From Eubacterium_U album (GTDB lineage Bacteria > Bacillota > Clostridia > Lachnospirales > Lachnospiraceae), in assembly GCF_025336545.1 (NCBI RefSeq), contig NZ_JAODBU010000007.1, positions 1 through 64,000 on the forward strand: a DNA stretch of 64,000 bases, read 5' to 3'. Positions 26,505 through 35,723 of the stretch are shown here, piece after piece. Numbering within the stretch: the first letter of the stretch is position 1; every line of letters starts with the position of its first letter. A program made the position numbers and the translations under genes. The notes under the pieces were generated by a model. That model did no database searches. It saw only the letters and a program-made list of their open reading frames with translations, and had not been told where the DNA came from.

Positions 26505-26615
26505 AATTTTTAAAGAGTACAATATCATTCAGAGTTTATAATCTTACTTCATTAAAATGATTATAAAAGAGGAGTTGCAATTACATAAAAGATCTACTGA
26601 TAAAAAGGAGGAGAA

Positions 26616-28352
26616 GTGAAAAAATTATCTGCATATATATGGAAAAATAAACTTAGATATATTTTGGCAATAGGCTCGATGATTCTTGCAGTAAGTCTTG
26701 ATTTAATGTCACCGCAGCTTACAAAACATATTATTGATGATGTTATTGTAGGTGGACAGATAGGCAAATTAAAATATTTACTTGCAGGAATTTTGGCAAT
26801 AGGCGTAGGAAGAGCGGTATTTCAATATATAAAAGAATATACATTTGACTGCTTAGGTTCTGATATAGCAAGTTCTATGCGAAAAGATTTATTTATACAT
26901 ACACAGAAATTGAGCCAGGATTTCTTTGATAGAACGGATACCGGTGAATTGATGTCAAGAATTAAGGATGACGTTGATAAAATCTGGGATGGATTAAGCT
27001 ATGTAAGTATGCTGTTGATTGAAGTGGTAATACATACATCAATAGTATTATTTTGCATGTATACAACAAACGTTAAACTTGCGATTATACCTACAGTAGC
27101 CATGATTTTTTGTGGATGTATTGCTTTAATTATGGAAAGAAAACTAGGAGCAGTGTATGAGGAAATAAGCGAAGAAAATGCCGAGTTAAATACTGTTGCG
27201 GAAGAAAATCTTGCAGGAGTCAGAACAGTTAAGGCATTTGCCAGAGAAAAATATGAAATAGAAAAATTTCTGAATCATAACAACAGATATTATGAATTGA
27301 ATATGAAGCAGTCAAAAGTATTTGTAAAATATTATCCTTATTTTTCTGTAGTAACAAAAATTTTACCGCTATTAACATTACTCGCAGGCGGGAAAATTGT
27401 TATTGATGGAAGAATGTCTTTGGGACAATTGGCTGCAATGGTAGAATATTCAAATAATATAGTGTGGCCGATGGAAATGCTTGGATGGCTTACAAATAGT
27501 TTCTCATCAGCAATTGCATCTAATAGAAAATTAAAGAAAATTTATAATGAAGTACCAACAATCAAAGAAAAAGAAAATCCTATAATTCTTGATGAGGTTA
27601 AGGGTAAGATTACTTTTGACCATGTGGCATATGGAAAAGAAGGAAAACATATATTAAGAGATGTTTCTTTTGAAGTACAACCTGGAGAAACACTTGGAAT
27701 TATGGGAGAAACCGGGTCGGGAAAATCTACAATAATTAATCTTATGTCAAGATTTTATGATGCTGATAAAGGAAAAATATGTCTTGATGATGTTGACATA
27801 AGGGATATGAAACTAAGTCAGGTAAGAGAAAGTATTTCTCAGGTTATGCAGGATGTATTTTTATTTTCCGACACAATAGCTGAAAATATCAAACTTGGTA
27901 AAAAGGACTACATAAGTGAGGAAGAAGTAGAGATAGCTTCAAATAATGCACAGGTAAGTGAATTTGCTACTAAAATGAAAAATAAATATAATACTGTAAT
28001 AGGTGAAAGAGGTGTTGGACTGTCGGGAGGACAGAAGCAGAGAATCAGCATAGCGAGAGCATTTGCAAAGAAAAATCCAATACTGATATTAGATGATTCT
28101 ACATCAGCACTGGATATGGAAACAGAGCAACAGATTCAGGAAGCATTAAGGAAATTAGATGGTGTTACAAAGGTTATAATAGCCCATAGAATTAGTGCTG
28201 TGAAAAATGCTGATGAAATTATAATTCTCAAAGATGGAATTATCGCTGAGAGAGGAAAGCATCAGCAGTTGTTAGAAAAACATGGCCTTTATTATGAAAC
28301 ATATCAATCTCAATATGGTGATGTAGAAGGGGGTGAAGTGAATGGCTTATAA
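26616..28352 (+). CDS. Heterodimeric ABC exporter subunit with degenerate Walker B
   Basis: A 578-aa half-transporter: six membrane helices (~15-300), then an ATPase domain with Walker A GETGSGKST, signature LSGGQ and Walker B LILDDSTSA. The residue after the Walker B Asp is Asp, not the usual catalytic Glu, which marks the degenerate partner of heterodimeric exporters such as TM287/288 and BmrCD. It starts with GTG four bases after AGGAGG. The partner gene overlaps its stop by 11 bp, so the two are translationally coupled. A multidrug or lipid exporter is likely; the substrate is unknown. Confidence 0.9.
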   Translation: MKKLSAYIWKNKLRYILAIGSMILAVSLDLMSPQLTKHIIDDVIVGGQIGKLKYLLAGILAIGVGRAVFQYIKEYTFDCLGSDIASSMRKDLFIHTQKLSQDFFDRTDTGELMSRIKDDVDKIWDGLSYVSMLLIEVVIHTSIVLFCMYTTNVKLAIIPTVAMIFCGCIALIMERKLGAVYEEISEENAELNTVAEENLAGVRTVKAFAREKYEIEKFLNHNNRYYELNMKQSKVFVKYYPYFSVVTKILPLLTLLAGGKIVIDGRMSLGQLAAMVEYSNNIVWPMEMLGWLTNSFSSAIASNRKLKKIYNEVPTIKEKENPIILDEVKGKITFDHVAYGKEGKHILRDVSFEVQPGETLGIMGETGSGKSTIINLMSRFYDADKGKICLDDVDIRDMKLSQVRESISQVMQDVFLFSDTIAENIKLGKKDYISEEEVEIASNNAQVSEFATKMKNKYNTVIGERGVGLSGGQKQRISIARAFAKKNPILILDDSTSALDMETEQQIQEALRKLDGVTKVIIAHRISAVKNADEIIILKDGIIAERGKHQQLLEKHGLYYETYQSQYGDVEGGEVNGL

Positions 28353-30111
28353 TTCATATAAAGAAGATGAAAAAAGCGTAGAAAAAAGTAAACTTCAAAC
28401 TCTTAAAAGATTGCTTTCTTATTTGTTAAAATACAAGTGGACAATAGTGTTAGTTTTGATGCTTATGGGATATTGTGTAGTTGTAAGTTTAATAAACCCT
28501 CTAATAATTGAGTCAGCAATAGATAATCATATTGGAAATAAAGACTATATAGGCTTATACAAATTATTAATTATAGCGTTAATTATCAATTTAATTGCAA
28601 CATTTGCCATTAAACTTAGAATGTATATAATGGCTAAAATGTGTAATCAGATATTACTTACAATTAGGCAGGAATTATATACTCATATACAAAAACTTGG
28701 ATTTAAGTTCTTTGATAGTAGACCTACAGGAAAAATATTATCTAGGATTATCGGAGATATAAATTCCTTAAAAGATGTGCTGTCAAATTGTGTAACAACA
28801 TTAATACCTGATTTTATTACAGTATGTGCAGTTGTTATTATTATGTTTTCTAAGAATCCAAAACTTGCAGTAGCAGCACTTATAAGTACACCTTTTATGG
28901 CAATTGCAATAACAATGATACAGGTTAAGGCTCATCCAAGATGGCAGACTTTTAGAAAAAAATCTTCTAATTTAAATGCGTTTTTGCATGAAGATATGTC
29001 GGGAATGAAAATAATTCATAGTTTTACTGCTGAAAAAGAAACAGAAGAAACATTTGATGAGTTACTAAATGAACATAAATCATCATTCAGATCAGCTGTA
29101 AGATTAAGTGACTGTTTTGGTTCTGTTATTGATTTCTCATGGGGATTTGGATGTGTTGCATTATATTTTATAGGAATTGTTGTATTGAAAGATGAAAATA
29201 TTTCTGTAGGTACATTTTTGGCATTTGGAACATATATTAATATGTTTTGGCAGCCTATTAATAATTTAAGCAATTTCTATAATCAGATAACAACAAATAT
29301 TGCAGGAGCAGAAAGAATATTTGAAATTTTAGATACAAAGCCTGAAATAGAGGATGAGAAAGGTGTTGTCGATTTACCTGATATAAAGGGTGAAGTTACA
29401 TTTGACCATGTTACATTTGGATATGATGAAGAAAAAGTATTAGATGATGTAAGCTTTGTTATTAAACCGGGAGAAACGATAGCGATAGTTGGACCTACAG
29501 GAGCAGGAAAATCAACTATAATAAATCTTATCAGTCGATTTTATGATGCAAATGAAGGAAGAGTGTTGTTAGATGGTTATGATGTAAAAGATGTTTCGAT
29601 AGAAAGCCTTAGAAAACAGGTTGGAACAATGACGCAGGAAAATTTTATTTTTTCAGGAACTGTCAAAGATAACATAAGATATGGAAAATTAGATGCAACA
29701 GATGAAGAAATAATCGAAGCTGCTAAAGCTGTTAATGCTCATGAATTTATAATTAAGCTTGATAAAGGCTATGATACTGAGTTGTTAGAGCGTGGTGGAG
29801 GATTATCTATAGGTCAGAAACAGATTTTAGCATTGGCAAGAACAATGGTTTCAAAACCTAAAATACTTATACTTGATGAAGCAACATCAAGTATAGACAC
29901 AAAAACAGAATTAATAGTTCAAAAAGGGATTGATAAATTGTTGAGTGGAAGAACTTCTTTTGTAATTGCACACAGATTATCTACAATAAAGAGAGCAGAT
30001 AGAATATTTGTTGTTGATAATGGAAAGATAATAGAAGAAGGAAATCATAGACAATTATTGGAAAAGAAAGGTGCATATTATAATTTGTATATGGCACAGT
30101 TCAACATATAA
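28342..30111 (+). CDS. Heterodimeric ABC exporter subunit with intact Walker B
   Basis: A 589-aa half-transporter with six membrane helices and an ATPase domain: Walker A GPTGAGKST, Walker B LILDEATSS with the catalytic Glu, but a changed signature LSIGQ instead of LSGGQ. Combined with the Asp in the first subunit's Walker B, one composite ATP site is degenerate and the other canonical. The start overlaps the first gene and uses GGGGGTGAAG as ribosome-binding site. Its last codons lie inside the first copy of a 51-bp repeat. Confidence 0.9.
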   Translation: MAYNSYKEDEKSVEKSKLQTLKRLLSYLLKYKWTIVLVLMLMGYCVVVSLINPLIIESAIDNHIGNKDYIGLYKLLIIALIINLIATFAIKLRMYIMAKMCNQILLTIRQELYTHIQKLGFKFFDSRPTGKILSRIIGDINSLKDVLSNCVTTLIPDFITVCAVVIIMFSKNPKLAVAALISTPFMAIAITMIQVKAHPRWQTFRKKSSNLNAFLHEDMSGMKIIHSFTAEKETEETFDELLNEHKSSFRSAVRLSDCFGSVIDFSWGFGCVALYFIGIVVLKDENISVGTFLAFGTYINMFWQPINNLSNFYNQITTNIAGAERIFEILDTKPEIEDEKGVVDLPDIKGEVTFDHVTFGYDEEKVLDDVSFVIKPGETIAIVGPTGAGKSTIINLISRFYDANEGRVLLDGYDVKDVSIESLRKQVGTMTQENFIFSGTVKDNIRYGKLDATDEEIIEAAKAVNAHEFIIKLDKGYDTELLERGGGLSIGQKQILALARTMVSKPKILILDEATSSIDTKTELIVQKGIDKLLSGRTSFVIAHRLSTIKRADRIFVVDNGKIIEEGNHRQLLEKKGAYYNLYMAQFNI

Positions 30112-30251
30112 CACGAATTGCTACGTTCTTCGAACTCTCGCAATTCTACAAAATATATGAGAAAACAGTTCTATCGGACTATGAATATTCTTATATAAAT
30201 ATATAACACGAATTGCTACGTTCTTCGAACTCTCGCAATTCTACAAAATAT
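30106..30251. repeat. Duplicated 51-bp palindromic element
   Basis: Identical 51-bp copies at 30106-30156 and 30201-30251, 95 bp apart. Each contains a 32-nt interrupted palindrome (30115-30146, 30210-30241) with outer stem GAATTGC/GCAATTC and inner stem GTTC/GAAC. The 40-45 bp after each copy are also related (GAAAAC...CTATCGG(A/G)CTAT), so a ~95-bp unit has been duplicated. The first copy includes the stop codon of the ABC gene. Confidence 0.88.
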
Positions 30252-30298
30252 TCGAAAACCACCCTATCGGGCTATTTTCTCATATTTTGGCGATTCAT

Positions 30299-30343
30299 AA
30301 AAAAGACTGCGTTTTCATGCAAGCATGAACGCAGTCTTTTTTT
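30299..30343. terminator. Bidirectional terminator between ABC exporter and malic enzyme
   Basis: A long stem AAAAAAGACTGCGTT with a 2-nt bulge, then CATG, loop CAAG, closing to CATGAACGCAGTC and seven Ts. A runs at the left give a T tail for the minus-strand gene too. Confidence 0.88.
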
Positions 30344-30353
30344 GAATCTGGTG

Positions 30354-31502
30354 TTATATGTTTTCTTTTACGGCTTTGCTTACTACTTCGGCAACTTCAG
30401 GATTGAAGGCTTCAGGTAAAATAAAGTTTTCGCTTAACTGGTCATCAGGAACGAGAGAAGCAATTGCATTAGCAGCAGCTAATTTCATTTCTTCAGTAAT
30501 CTGCTTTGCACGACCTTCAAGAGCACCCTTGAAAATTCCAGGGAAGGCAACAACATTGTTAACCTGATTTGGAAAATCAGAACGTCCTGTACCAACGACC
30601 CTTGCACCTGCTTCTTTAGCAAGGTCAGGCATAATTTCAGGTGTAGGATTTGCCATTGCAAATATAATAGCGTCTTTGTTCATTGAAGCAACCATTTCCT
30701 TAGTTACGATGTTTGGAGCTGATACACCAATAAATATATCTGCACCAACCATTGCATCGGCAAGAACACCATTTTTTCCTTCAAGGTTAGTTACCTGAGC
30801 CATTTCCTTTTGAGCCCAGTTTAAATCTTTAACATCATTTGATAATATTCCATATAAACCGCATATTGTAAGGTCTTTAAAACCATATTTTAATAATAAT
30901 TTTGAAATTGCAATACCGGCAGAACCATCACCATTTACAACTACCTTACAATCTTCTTTTTTCTTTCCGACAACTTTTAAAGCGTTGATAATACCGGCAA
31001 GAACAACGATTGCTGTTCCGTGCTGATCATCATGGAATACAGGAATGTCTAATAATTCTTTAAGTTTACTTTCTATTTCAAAACATCTTGGAGCAGAAAT
31101 GTCTTCAAGATTAATACCACCGAATCCGGGAGCAATTCTAACAACAGTGTCAATGATTTCCTGTGTATCCTGTGTGTCAAGACAAATTGGAACGGCATTT
31201 ACATCACCGAATTCTTTAAAAAGAACAGCTTTACCTTCCATAACAGGCATGGCAGCGTAAGGGCCGATATTTCCTAAACCTAAAACAGCACTTCCGTCTG
31301 AAACTACGGCTACTGTATTTGCCTTCATTGTGTATTTATAAACATCTTCCGGATTGTTAGCAATTTCAACACAAGGTTTAGCAACACCCGGTGTATATGC
31401 AATTGATAAATCCTCACGTGTTTTGATTTTACATTTTGCTTCTGTACTGATTTTACCTACTAAATCAGCGTGGAGCTTTAAAGCTTTTTCATCTGTTGTC
31501 AT
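30354..31502 (-). CDS. NAD(P)-dependent malic enzyme
   Basis: A 382-aa oxidative decarboxylase (malate to pyruvate and CO2). An N-terminal malic domain has SIAYTPGVAKPC, GNIGPYAAMPVMEGKA and FHDDQHGTAIVVLAG. A Rossmann NAD-binding domain follows (VVNGDGSAGIAISKLL) and then IFAMANPTPEI. Length fits the short bacterial malic enzymes. An ATG four codons earlier (31514) carries the GGAGG that serves the ATG at 31502, so the later start is chosen. It is one of two minus-strand genes. The 260-bp region upstream has an inverted repeat (CAGGTGT at 31564, ACACCTG at 31600). Confidence 0.95.
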   Translation of the reverse strand: MTTDEKALKLHADLVGKISTEAKCKIKTREDLSIAYTPGVAKPCVEIANNPEDVYKYTMKANTVAVVSDGSAVLGLGNIGPYAAMPVMEGKAVLFKEFGDVNAVPICLDTQDTQEIIDTVVRIAPGFGGINLEDISAPRCFEIESKLKELLDIPVFHDDQHGTAIVVLAGIINALKVVGKKKEDCKVVVNGDGSAGIAISKLLLKYGFKDLTICGLYGILSNDVKDLNWAQKEMAQVTNLEGKNGVLADAMVGADIFIGVSAPNIVTKEMVASMNKDAIIFAMANPTPEIMPDLAKEAGARVVGTGRSDFPNQVNNVVAFPGIFKGALEGRAKQITEEMKLAAANAIASLVPDDQLSENFILPEAFNPEVAEVVSKAVKENI

Positions 31503-31764
31503 AATAACCTCCAAATATAATATAAATAGTAATAAATGTATATTTTAAACATATACATAAAATCAGGTGTCTGAAGTATAGTAGTAAAAAATACATTTAA
31601 ACACCTGTTTATAAGCATAACACATTTTTAAAAATTACACTATTATTTTTAAAAAAGATGTGTTAATATAAAAACAGAATCTAGACTCAAGTGGGTTTCC
31701 CACACATTTCCCGGATTTAATAATAAATATTGAACAGATAGATAGTGAAAGGACTGGTGCATTT

Positions 31765-33366
31765 ATGAGAGAAAAGTTGCAGTCATTACCAGTGAGCGAA
31801 TTACGAGCCATTGCAAAGGAAAATGGGATTAAAAGTGTAACAAAGTTAAGAAAACAGCAGTTAGTAGATATGATTTTGGAAGTGAATGAGCGAAATCAGA
31901 AAAAGCAGACTGAAGCTGCCAAAAAAGAAGAAGTTAATAATGATAATAAAGAAAATATACAGATAGCAGAAGTAAGTACTGAAGAAAAAGAAGATAAGCC
32001 TGAAAAGGAAGTAAAGAAAAAAAAGTCAGAAAATAAAGAAAAAAATTCAGAAAGTAATAAAGAGTTAAAGACAGAGAAAAAGAATTCACATAAATTGGAA
32101 GGAAAGACTGAACATAGAATAATAAAAACACATTCTAAAAATGAAAATAAACCGGTACAGAAGGTGCAAAAAACTGAGAAGAGAGATCCTCAGCCAACAG
32201 ATGAAGGAGATTTTAAATCAGGAATACTTGAGGTTATGCCGGATGGATTTGGATTTATCAGATGTGATAACTATATGCCTGGAGATGATGATGTTTATGT
32301 GGCACCATCACAGATTAAAAGATTTAATTTGAAAACAGGAGATATATTAGAAGGAAAAGTAAGAGCAAAGAGAGAATCAGAAAAGTTTGGAGCTCTTTAT
32401 TATTTAGATAAAGTAAATGATGAATCATTAGAAAAAGTTATTTCCAGACCAAATTTTGAAGATTTAACTCCTATATTCCCTAATAACAGACTTCATTTGG
32501 AAACACCATCTGAAAATATGGCAATGAGAATAGTTGATATTATCAGCCCAATTGGAAAGGGACAAAGAGGAATGATTGTGTCTCCACCAAAAGCAGGTAA
32601 GACAACCCTTTTAAAACAGGTAGCAAAATCAATTCAGACTAATAATCCTGAAATGAAAATGATTATTTTATTAATAGATGAAAGACCTGAAGAAGTTACA
32701 GATATAAAAGAAGCAATTGAAGGGGAGAATGTAGAGGTAATTTATTCTACATTTGATGAATTACCTGAGCATCATAAACGTGTTTCGGAAATGGTAATCG
32801 AAAGAGCAAAAAGATTAGTTGAACATGGAAATGATGTAATAATTTTATTGGATAGTATTACAAGACTTGCAAGAGCATACAACATGACTGTACCGCCAAG
32901 TGGAAGAACTTTATCAGGTGGTTTGGATCCGGCAGCACTTCATATGCCAAAGAGATTCTTTGGTGCTGCAAGAAATATGAGAGAAGGTGGAAGCCTGACG
33001 ATTCTAGCTACAGCATTAGTAGATACAGGAAGTAAGATGGATGATGTTGTATATGAAGAATTTAAGGGAACAGGTAATATGGAATTGGTTCTTGATAGAA
33101 AATTATCTGAGAAGAGAGTATTCCCGGCTATTGATATAATTAAGTCAGGTACAAGAAGAGAAGATTTATTATTAGATAGTGAAGAATTAGGAGCATCTTA
33201 TGTAATAAGAAAAGAAATTAATGGAATGAAGAAAGAAGACGCGGCAGAAAGAATAATTAATTTATTCTATAGAACAAAAAATAATAAAGAATTTATTTCA
33301 AAAATTTCAAAAATAAAAAATAATGATGGACCAACAAATTCAACAGGTGCTCACAGATTCACGTAA
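31765..33366 (+). CDS. rho: Transcription termination factor Rho
   Basis: A 533-aa hexameric RNA helicase. Residues ~1-42 are the Rho N-terminal helix bundle. Residues ~45-145 are a Lys/Glu/Asn-rich insertion of low complexity, making it longer than the ~420-aa E. coli protein. The cold-shock RNA-binding domain follows (GILEVMPDGFGFIR), then Walker A SPPKAGKTTLLK, Walker B VIILLDSITRLARAYN, and Q/R-loop segments. GAAAGGA precedes the ATG. rpmE follows, a common Firmicute order. Confidence 0.97.
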   Translation: MREKLQSLPVSELRAIAKENGIKSVTKLRKQQLVDMILEVNERNQKKQTEAAKKEEVNNDNKENIQIAEVSTEEKEDKPEKEVKKKKSENKEKNSESNKELKTEKKNSHKLEGKTEHRIIKTHSKNENKPVQKVQKTEKRDPQPTDEGDFKSGILEVMPDGFGFIRCDNYMPGDDDVYVAPSQIKRFNLKTGDILEGKVRAKRESEKFGALYYLDKVNDESLEKVISRPNFEDLTPIFPNNRLHLETPSENMAMRIVDIISPIGKGQRGMIVSPPKAGKTTLLKQVAKSIQTNNPEMKMIILLIDERPEEVTDIKEAIEGENVEVIYSTFDELPEHHKRVSEMVIERAKRLVEHGNDVIILLDSITRLARAYNMTVPPSGRTLSGGLDPAALHMPKRFFGAARNMREGGSLTILATALVDTGSKMDDVVYEEFKGTGNMELVLDRKLSEKRVFPAIDIIKSGTRREDLLLDSEELGASYVIRKEINGMKKEDAAERIINLFYRTKNNKEFISKISKIKNNDGPTNSTGAHRFT

Positions 33367-33413
33367 TTTTTGTCGAATCATTATAAAATAAAGTGACATT
33401 TAATAAAAAAAGG

Positions 33414-33442
33414 TTGCTAATAGTAAAAGCATATGCTATAAT
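33414..33442 (+). promoter_or_regulatory. Promoter of rpmE
   Basis: TTGCTA (33414-33419), 17-bp spacer, TATAAT (33437-33442) with an extended TGC. The leader of ~75 nt holds a small TTGGC/GCCAA hairpin near 33468-33480. Confidence 0.75.
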
Positions 33443-33522
33443 GACTAGGCTATTGAGTTAAGACGGATTGGCGTTGCCAATAAGCATAAAATTTAATTTA
33501 AGGAAATGAAGAGGTGAATGTA

Positions 33523-33723
33523 ATGAGAGAAGGAATCCATCCAGATTACCAGCAGGCAACCGTTACATGTAACTGTGGTAACACATTCGTAACAGGTTCA
33601 ACTAAGTCAGATATTCATGTTGAAATTTGTTCAGCATGTCATCCATTCTACACAGGACAGCAGAAAGCAGTTTCAGCTCGTGGTAGAATTGATAAGTTTA
33701 ATAAGAAATATGGTATTCAGTAA
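33523..33723 (+). CDS. rpmE: 50S ribosomal protein L31, zinc-binding type
   Basis: A 66-aa protein starting MREGIHPDYQ. Two Cys pairs (CNC and CSAC) mark the zinc-containing C+ form of L31. An in-frame GTG at 33514 is part of the GAGGTG ribosome-binding site; the ATG six bases later matches the family start. It ends with the usual basic tail. Confidence 0.97.
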   Translation: MREGIHPDYQQATVTCNCGNTFVTGSTKSDIHVEICSACHPFYTGQQKAVSARGRIDKFNKKYGIQ

Positions 33724-33737
33724 GTATTAAGGATAAC

Positions 33738-33770
33738 AGGTTGGGAATTTTTGTTCTCAACCTATTTTCT
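33738..33770 (+). terminator. Terminator of rpmE
   Basis: A 10-bp stem (33738-33747 with 33754-33763, with G-U pairing) and a TTTTTG loop, followed by ATTTTCTT. Confidence 0.8.
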
Positions 33771-33865
33771 TATGTAAAGATATGCAGGTTAGAAGCATAA
33801 TCTGATTATGAAAATAGGGATATTTAATATTTTTATTTGTGCGATTATAATGAATGAGGACATTT

Positions 33866-34864
33866 ATGAAAAATAAAAATAAATTAGGTTCTTCCGGAAT
33901 AGGAGGACAGGCAGTTATAGAAGGAATTATGATGAGAAATAAGGACTGGTATTCTGTAGCTGTAAGAAAAAGTGATAATACAATTGAGGTAGAAAAGAAG
34001 CAATATAAAAGTGCTTCACAGAAAAACAAAATTTTGGGAGCTCCTTTTATCAGAGGAGTATTTAGTTTTATTGATTCCCTAGTGCTTGGAATAAAATCTC
34101 TTACATATTCAGCATCTTTTTTTGAAGATGATGATGAAACAGAAGAAGAGCCTGGCAAATTAGAATTGTGGCTTATTAATAAATTTGGTGAGAAAGCTGA
34201 GAATGTAATAATGGGATGTGTAGTAGCAGTTTCTATTATATTTTCAGTATTAATATTTATGATGTTACCGTTATTTATAGCGGATATGTTTGAAAGATTT
34301 GTTCCGGGAATAGGAAACAGACAGGTTCCAGTAATAGAGGGAATAGCCAAGATGGTTATTTTTATCGGATATATGCTGTTAATATCATTAATGAAAGACA
34401 TAAGAAGGACATTTATGTATCATGGAGCAGAGCATAAATGTATTAACTGTATTGAAAATGGAAAAATATTAACTGTAGAAAATGTAAGAGAAAGTTCGAG
34501 ATTTCACAAAAGATGTGGAACAAGCTTTATGTTGATAGTTTTGATAATTAGTATTTTGTTCTTTATCTTCATTCGCTCGGATGTAGTTTGGATTAAATAT
34601 ACAATAAGATTAATTTTAATACCTGTAATTGCAGGTGTTTCATATGAGATTATCCGATTAGCAGGTAGTAGCGATAATTTTATTGTTAATTTAATAAGTA
34701 AACCCGGAATATGGATGCAGAAAATAACAACTAAAGAACCAACTGATGATATGATTGAAGTTGCAATTAAGGCAGTTGAGGAAGTATTTGACTGGAAAGA
34801 TTATTTGAAAAGCAATGGAATAGAAGTTTTGGATGAAATTTCAGGAGAAGAAGATGTCGACTGA
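33866..34864 (+). CDS. DUF1385 family membrane protein (YqhQ-like)
   Basis: A 332-aa protein with the family start GGQAVIEGIMMRN and the motif YHGAEHKCINCIENG in the middle, plus about four membrane segments. The His/Glu/Cys motif suggests metal binding, but the function is unknown. GAGGA five bases before the ATG at 33866 selects this start over 33854. Its stop overlaps prmC. The DUF1385-prmC-prfA order is widespread in Clostridia. Confidence 0.88.
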   Translation: MKNKNKLGSSGIGGQAVIEGIMMRNKDWYSVAVRKSDNTIEVEKKQYKSASQKNKILGAPFIRGVFSFIDSLVLGIKSLTYSASFFEDDDETEEEPGKLELWLINKFGEKAENVIMGCVVAVSIIFSVLIFMMLPLFIADMFERFVPGIGNRQVPVIEGIAKMVIFIGYMLLISLMKDIRRTFMYHGAEHKCINCIENGKILTVENVRESSRFHKRCGTSFMLIVLIISILFFIFIRSDVVWIKYTIRLILIPVIAGVSYEIIRLAGSSDNFIVNLISKPGIWMQKITTKEPTDDMIEVAIKAVEEVFDWKDYLKSNGIEVLDEISGEEDVD

Positions 34865-35723
34865 ATTTGAATTAAAAGATTTGATAAAAGATGGAATAGA
34901 AAAATTGCAGAAAGCATCTGATTTGGATGCAACTGTTGATGCGTGGCTTTTAGCAGAAGAAGTTTTAGGGATTACAAGAGTACAGTATTTTATCAATCCT
35001 CAAAGATTAGTTAATAAAGAGGATGCAGATAAGTTTTTTAAATTTATAGATATGCGTTGTAATAAGATTCCTTTACAGCACATAACCGGTAAGCAGGAAT
35101 TTATGGGATTATCATTTAATGTGAATGAAGATGTATTGATTCCAAGACAGGATACGGAACTTTTAGTTGAAATGGTTTTAAATTATTTAAAACAAAAGAT
35201 TCAAGGCAAGAAAGTTAAAGTATTAGATATGTGTACCGGCTCAGGATGCATAGCAATTTCAATAAAAAAACTTGCTGAAAATGTAGATGTAACAGCAGTA
35301 GATTTGTCCCAAAATGCATTAAAAGTTGCAATTGATAATGCAAAGCAGTTAGATGCAAAAGTTACATTTATTGAATCAGATTTATTTGAAAATGTATCAG
35401 GTAAATATGATATAATTGTATCAAATCCGCCATACATAAGAAAAAGTGATATTGAAACGCTTATGGAAGAAGTAAAAAATCATGAACCGATGATGGCTTT
35501 AGATGGTGATGAAGACGGATTGATATTTTATAAAAAAATATCGGAAAAGTTAAATGAATATTTGTCAGATGACGGGATGATTTTTTATGAGATTGGTTAT
35601 GATCAGGGAAAAACAGTTCCCGATATTTTGAAACAGTATAATTTTAAAGATATTAATGTGTATAAAGATTTGTCAGGAAATGACAGAGTTGTGATTGCGA
35701 GAAAAGGAGAAGAAAATGTTTGA
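34854..35723 (+). CDS. prmC: Peptide chain release factor N5-glutamine methyltransferase
   Basis: A 289-aa SAM-dependent enzyme that methylates the Gln of the GGQ motif in release factors. The N-terminal helical domain is followed by PRQDTELLVE, SAM motif VLDMCTGSGCIAIS and catalytic SNPPYI. AGGAG six bases before the ATG at 34854 selects it. It overlaps the preceding gene by 11 bp and its substrate gene prfA by 8 bp, so the three are coupled. Confidence 0.96.
   Translation: MSTEFELKDLIKDGIEKLQKASDLDATVDAWLLAEEVLGITRVQYFINPQRLVNKEDADKFFKFIDMRCNKIPLQHITGKQEFMGLSFNVNEDVLIPRQDTELLVEMVLNYLKQKIQGKKVKVLDMCTGSGCIAISIKKLAENVDVTAVDLSQNALKVAIDNAKQLDAKVTFIESDLFENVSGKYDIIVSNPPYIRKSDIETLMEEVKNHEPMMALDGDEDGLIFYKKISEKLNEYLSDDGMIFYEIGYDQGKTVPDILKQYNFKDINVYKDLSGNDRVVIARKGEENV

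Noticed and set aside
33757..34401. 214-aa minus-strand frame opposite the DUF1385 gene
   Set aside because: It is low-complexity, has no recognisable domain or ribosome-binding site, and lies fully opposite a well-supported gene.
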